From Cervus elaphus (taxonomy: Eukaryota > Chordata > Mammalia > Artiodactyla > Cervidae), in the NCBI RefSeq assembly GCF_910594005.1, contig NC_057838.1, positions 33,348,001-33,412,000 on the forward strand: DNA of 64,000 nucleotides. Reading direction: 5' to 3'. This document shows positions 61,010 to 64,000 of the stretch, one piece after another; position 1 is the stretch's first letter, and each line of letters begins with the position of its first letter. The notes under the pieces were generated by a model, which was given only the letters and a program-made list of their open reading frames with translations, had not been told where the DNA came from and did no database searches. The translations under genes and the position numbers were made by a program.

Positions 61010-61300
61010 AATTAGCAATGTGAGAAATTTAAAAAAAGAACAAATCTGTACAACACGATGACTACAGTTAACACTGCTGGACGGTGTATTTGAAGGCTGC
61101 TAAGAGAGTAAAAGCCTAAGAGTTAATCATCACAAGAAAAAAACAGCTTTCCCTCTTTTTTTTGTATCTAACTGAGATGATGGGTATTAACTAAACTTGT
61201 GATAATCATTTCACAATATATGAAAGTTAAGCCATTATGCTGTATACCTGAAATATACCCAGTGCTTACGTCAATTCTGTCTCAATGAAATCAGGAAGGC
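61010..61300 (+). mobile_element. L1 3' UTR fragment nested in older L1
   Basis: GATGACTACAGTTAACACTG, AATCATCACAAGAAAAAAAC, TGATAATCATTTCACAATAT and TACGTCAATTCTGTCTCAAT are the ordered blocks of an L1MA-type 3' UTR. ORF2-type L1 sequence resumes after about 61300. Confidence 0.65.
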
Positions 61301-61668
61301 AGGGCGGGAGAGAAAAAAACACCCAAAACAAGGAGAAGGAAACAGTAAGAGCAGTAGTTAATAACACTGATCGGAAAATCCTCTGACGCAAATTAAAGGA
61401 ACCAAGGGCTGATTCTCTGAAGATAAATAAAACTGATGAACAACTGACCAAAGGAAAAAAGAGGAGATAAAAATTACAAACATCAACAATGGAGATATTA
61501 CTAAACTCAGTAGATAGTAGATAGTTAAGGGATAATAAGGAAATACTATGAACTCTATGCACACAAATTCAACAACTCCAGTGAAATGGACCAATTCCTT
61601 AAAAGTCACCATCTACCAAAACTTACCCAGGAAGAAAACCTTTTTACCAGTCCTCTACTTACTAAAGA

Positions 61669-61884
61669 GGGCTTCCCTGGTGGCTCAGTGGTAAAGAAGT
61701 CGCCTGCAAATGCAGGAGACACGGGGTTCAATCTCTGGGTAGGGACGATCCCCTGGAGAAGGCAATGGCAACTCACTCCAGTATCCTTGCCTGGAGAATT
61801 CTGACAAAAGAGCCTGGCGGGCTACAGTCCACAGGGTCGCAAAACAGTCGGACACGACTTAGTGACTAAACAACAGCAGTGATT
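61669..61884 (+). mobile_element. Bov-tA SINE
   Basis: Intact head GGGCTTCCCTGGTGGCTCAG and body ending GGACACGACTTAGTGACTAA. It is inserted in the old L1; ACTAAAGAG before and ATTAAAGAA after may be a decayed target duplication. Confidence 0.92.
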
Positions 61885-64000
61885 TATTAAAGAAATAGAA
61901 TTATTAATTTTAAATCTTCTTAAAAAGAAATCTCTGGACCCAGACAGTTTCACTGGGGAACTCTACCAAAACAATACCAACTCTACAAAATCTCTTCCCT
62001 AAAAATAAGAGATAGGAATATTTTCCAGCTCATTTTATAAGTCCATGATACCAAAAAATAGTTTACAACATACACAAAGGTTGATACTCTGTCCGAAAAG
62101 AAATATAAAATGTAAGACAGGAACAAGAAGGAAGAGGAATGGCTCACCAGTATGATATGCTCAATGGTCTACATGTCAAAACTGTCAGTTCTGTTGAACC
62201 AAATGCTGGTGGAGGGGGGCGGGGAGCGGGAGCATGCCAAGCCCCTTGGCTTCTGGTGGTAACATCTCTGAAATTAATTCTAATTTTCAAAATACAGCAA
62301 ATCACAGTTCCACATATAGAGCTGCTTCTCTGAGAGTGTCTTTTCTCTTCTGACTGTACCCATGCTTCAGTTTTAAGCAGTGTTAAAATCTGTTCCAACA
62401 TTCACTACATAGAGAATTAAAGACAAGATTAATCTGTGTTGGAAATGATCCATGAGGTTTAGTTCCTGAGGCACCATGAGAGCATTATTTTTAAAACTGC
62501 ACAAAAAATAAATAAATAAATAAAACTGCCACACACACATGGTCCCCAAAGTGAAGAAAACAACTAATCACGCCCTGTATAGGAAGACGATGCCGTGACC
62601 ACCGCCACCTCTGACAGAACATGACTGGGAAGGCCACTGGGGGCCCCACGAGCTGGGTCGCAAACCGCCCTAATTTCTCTCAGACAAAACACCCGTGAGG
62701 AATTGAACTGACTCATTCAGAACCCCCAGGTCCAGTAATATCCATTAACTACTTTTGCTTCCTGTTCATCTCCATTTCTTTAAGGGAAGTTATATGGGTG
62801 TTGTTCTGAGCCATGTAACTGTTGACAACATTTAACACAATTTTCTGAGTCTGCCTCATTCTATTTCTAGGGAAACAAATTTCACTGTTCACTGAAACTG
62901 TAATAACCATTAGCAGCTTTTTAGATCTGCAATTAAACAAATGCCAATTATTGAGAAAGTACCAAGAAATTGTCTCCTAGTTTACAATTTAACCCATGAC
63001 TCTTACTGCTACTTGGAACCCTTAAATGTTAGAATGAAAAATTCTCTAAATATAACCAAGGATTACAGCATATCATGACAGATGACAGCACATGCATGAT
63101 CTCTTATCAGTTTCCTTTTCCATCTGGAAGTATAAATGAAGCTACTGAAATCCTGCTCCACAGGTTTTTATTTCAAAAAACGGGCAAGACTCCTTTATCT
63201 TTTATTCTTCACAGCAGTAGTGGAGGCAAGAAAATGTTTCTAAACACAATTGTGATGTCAGACTCTGAGAAAAGAAACTGTGAGACCTATCCTTAGGATA
63301 CATTAAAACATGGATTTAAATTCACTAGCCCTTTTTGCCTACTTGTAAAATTTTCCAGCCTGTGGATTTACAACCTTATCTCACCTGCTGATAACATGGG
63401 GATTGCTTTGTCTTCCCCCACTGTAGAATGTTTAGCAGCACTGTTTACCTTTTAAAAAATTAAAGTCAGTAATTCAGCCTCAATGTTTTAAACTAGAGTG
63501 TATCGATTCTTTTAGCTATCTGTTTATCTGCGTTATCAGTAGAGACATCTCTGATTCAACGTTTATCAGTCTGGCAGTATAGTGGCATGGCTGCACAAAC
63601 GCCTGGTCTGAAGACATTCTCTCTCACTGGTCATTCTTCACCCTCTGGCTCTCGGGGTCCCCAGAGAAACATTACACACTGTGAAGTTATTCCGCTAGCC
63701 CGGTCAGTATTATCAGGATTGCTTCGTCCTGAAATGCAGCTCTTAGACGGCGGCCAGCCATGAAACACTGAGTCACTGCACGCTGCTCAGGCCCACCTGC
63801 AGCGCCTTCTGGACGCTGACATCACGGTTTACTCGGTAGCCGTCCACAGCCCCGCTTACTGCCATCCCGCGGGGAGTGCGGCAGGGAGCCGCAAGTGCAG
63901 AGAGGGACTGAAGTAACGAGACTATTCTCCAGTTATATGTGTCTACTGCATCAAGAAATCATTAGTTATTAGCTAGGATACATGCTGTTGGCTTACCCTA

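Larger units (their letters stand above)
56800..62060 (+). mobile_element. Old L1 (L1M-type), split by nested insertions
   Basis: Segments 56800-57299, 58968-60178, 60522-61010, about 61300-61666 and about 61885-62060 together follow L1 order. They run from 5'/ORF1-type sequence, through an ORF2 start (AATCAACCCACCAAGAGCAT, CCATGTGTATGCACCTAACA), to reverse transcriptase sequence (CCAGACAGTTTCACTGGGGA). All frames are closed. The gaps are filled by separately listed insertions. Confidence 0.7.
42690..64000. other. ARL8B intron 1 (partial)
   Basis: At least 21.3 kb between exon 2 and the missing exon 1. It is dominated by transposon remnants (L1 at 44.2-45.6, 53.6-54.35 and 56.8-62.1 kb; BovB at 47.2-47.7 and 52.06-53.5 kb). 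42.7-44.1, 48.0-50.8, 54.9-56.7 and 62.1-63.7 kb contain nothing I recognise. The absence of an exon encoding the GLQYSGKTT P-loop shows that exon 1 is off the right edge. Confidence 0.75.

Overview
The window is mammalian nuclear DNA from a ruminant, most likely cattle or a close bovid. The evidence is the repeat content: many tRNA-derived Bov-tA/Bov-A SINEs, a CHR-2 SINE, BovB (RTE-type) LINEs and a ruminant L1 3' end, plus split genes with GT-AG introns and a CpG-island promoter. Nothing bacterial or plasmid-like is present.

Two protein-coding genes were read exon by exon, both on the minus strand and head to tail in the order ARL8B then EDEM1. EDEM1 runs from its start codon at 17394 down to 1700. 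Eight coding exons (residues 1-504) are present; the last exons lie beyond base 1. Its promoter and CpG island cover about 16.7-17.9 kb and carry GC boxes, an ERSE-like element and an XBP1-like core, which fits a gene induced by the unfolded protein response. ARL8B has six coding exons between 42689 and 27560 (residues 42-186 and the stop) and a 3' UTR of about 2 kb ending near 25.52 kb. Its first exon, with the start codon and P-loop, is beyond base 64000, so about 21 kb of intron 1 fills the right third. All splice phases join without error: 1512 coding bases for EDEM1 and 438 for ARL8B in the window.

The rest is non-coding. About 7.6 kb of intergenic DNA (17.9-25.5 kb) separates ARL8B's poly(A) site from the EDEM1 promoter and is rich in Bov-tA SINEs. 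ARL8B intron 4 holds a near-full-length, dead BovB element (33.15-37.28 kb, antisense to the gene). It has a 40-bp tandem array at its 5' end, a broken endonuclease-reverse transcriptase ORF and a Bov-A2 SINE nested near its 3' end. ARL8B intron 1 holds L1 and BovB remnants, including a multi-level nest of L1 insertions at 56.8-62.1 kb. Older repeats (MER5A, MIR, L2, an MLT1-like LTR, a mariner-type MITE) are scattered through the introns.

The two genes work in different pathways: EDEM1 in ER-associated degradation of misfolded glycoproteins, ARL8B in lysosome positioning and fusion. Their adjacency matches the human chromosome 3p26 arrangement as I remember it. I found no sign of a previously undescribed system. 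The findings concern promoter elements, transposon structure, insertion-site duplications and a few unexplained GC- or G-rich segments.
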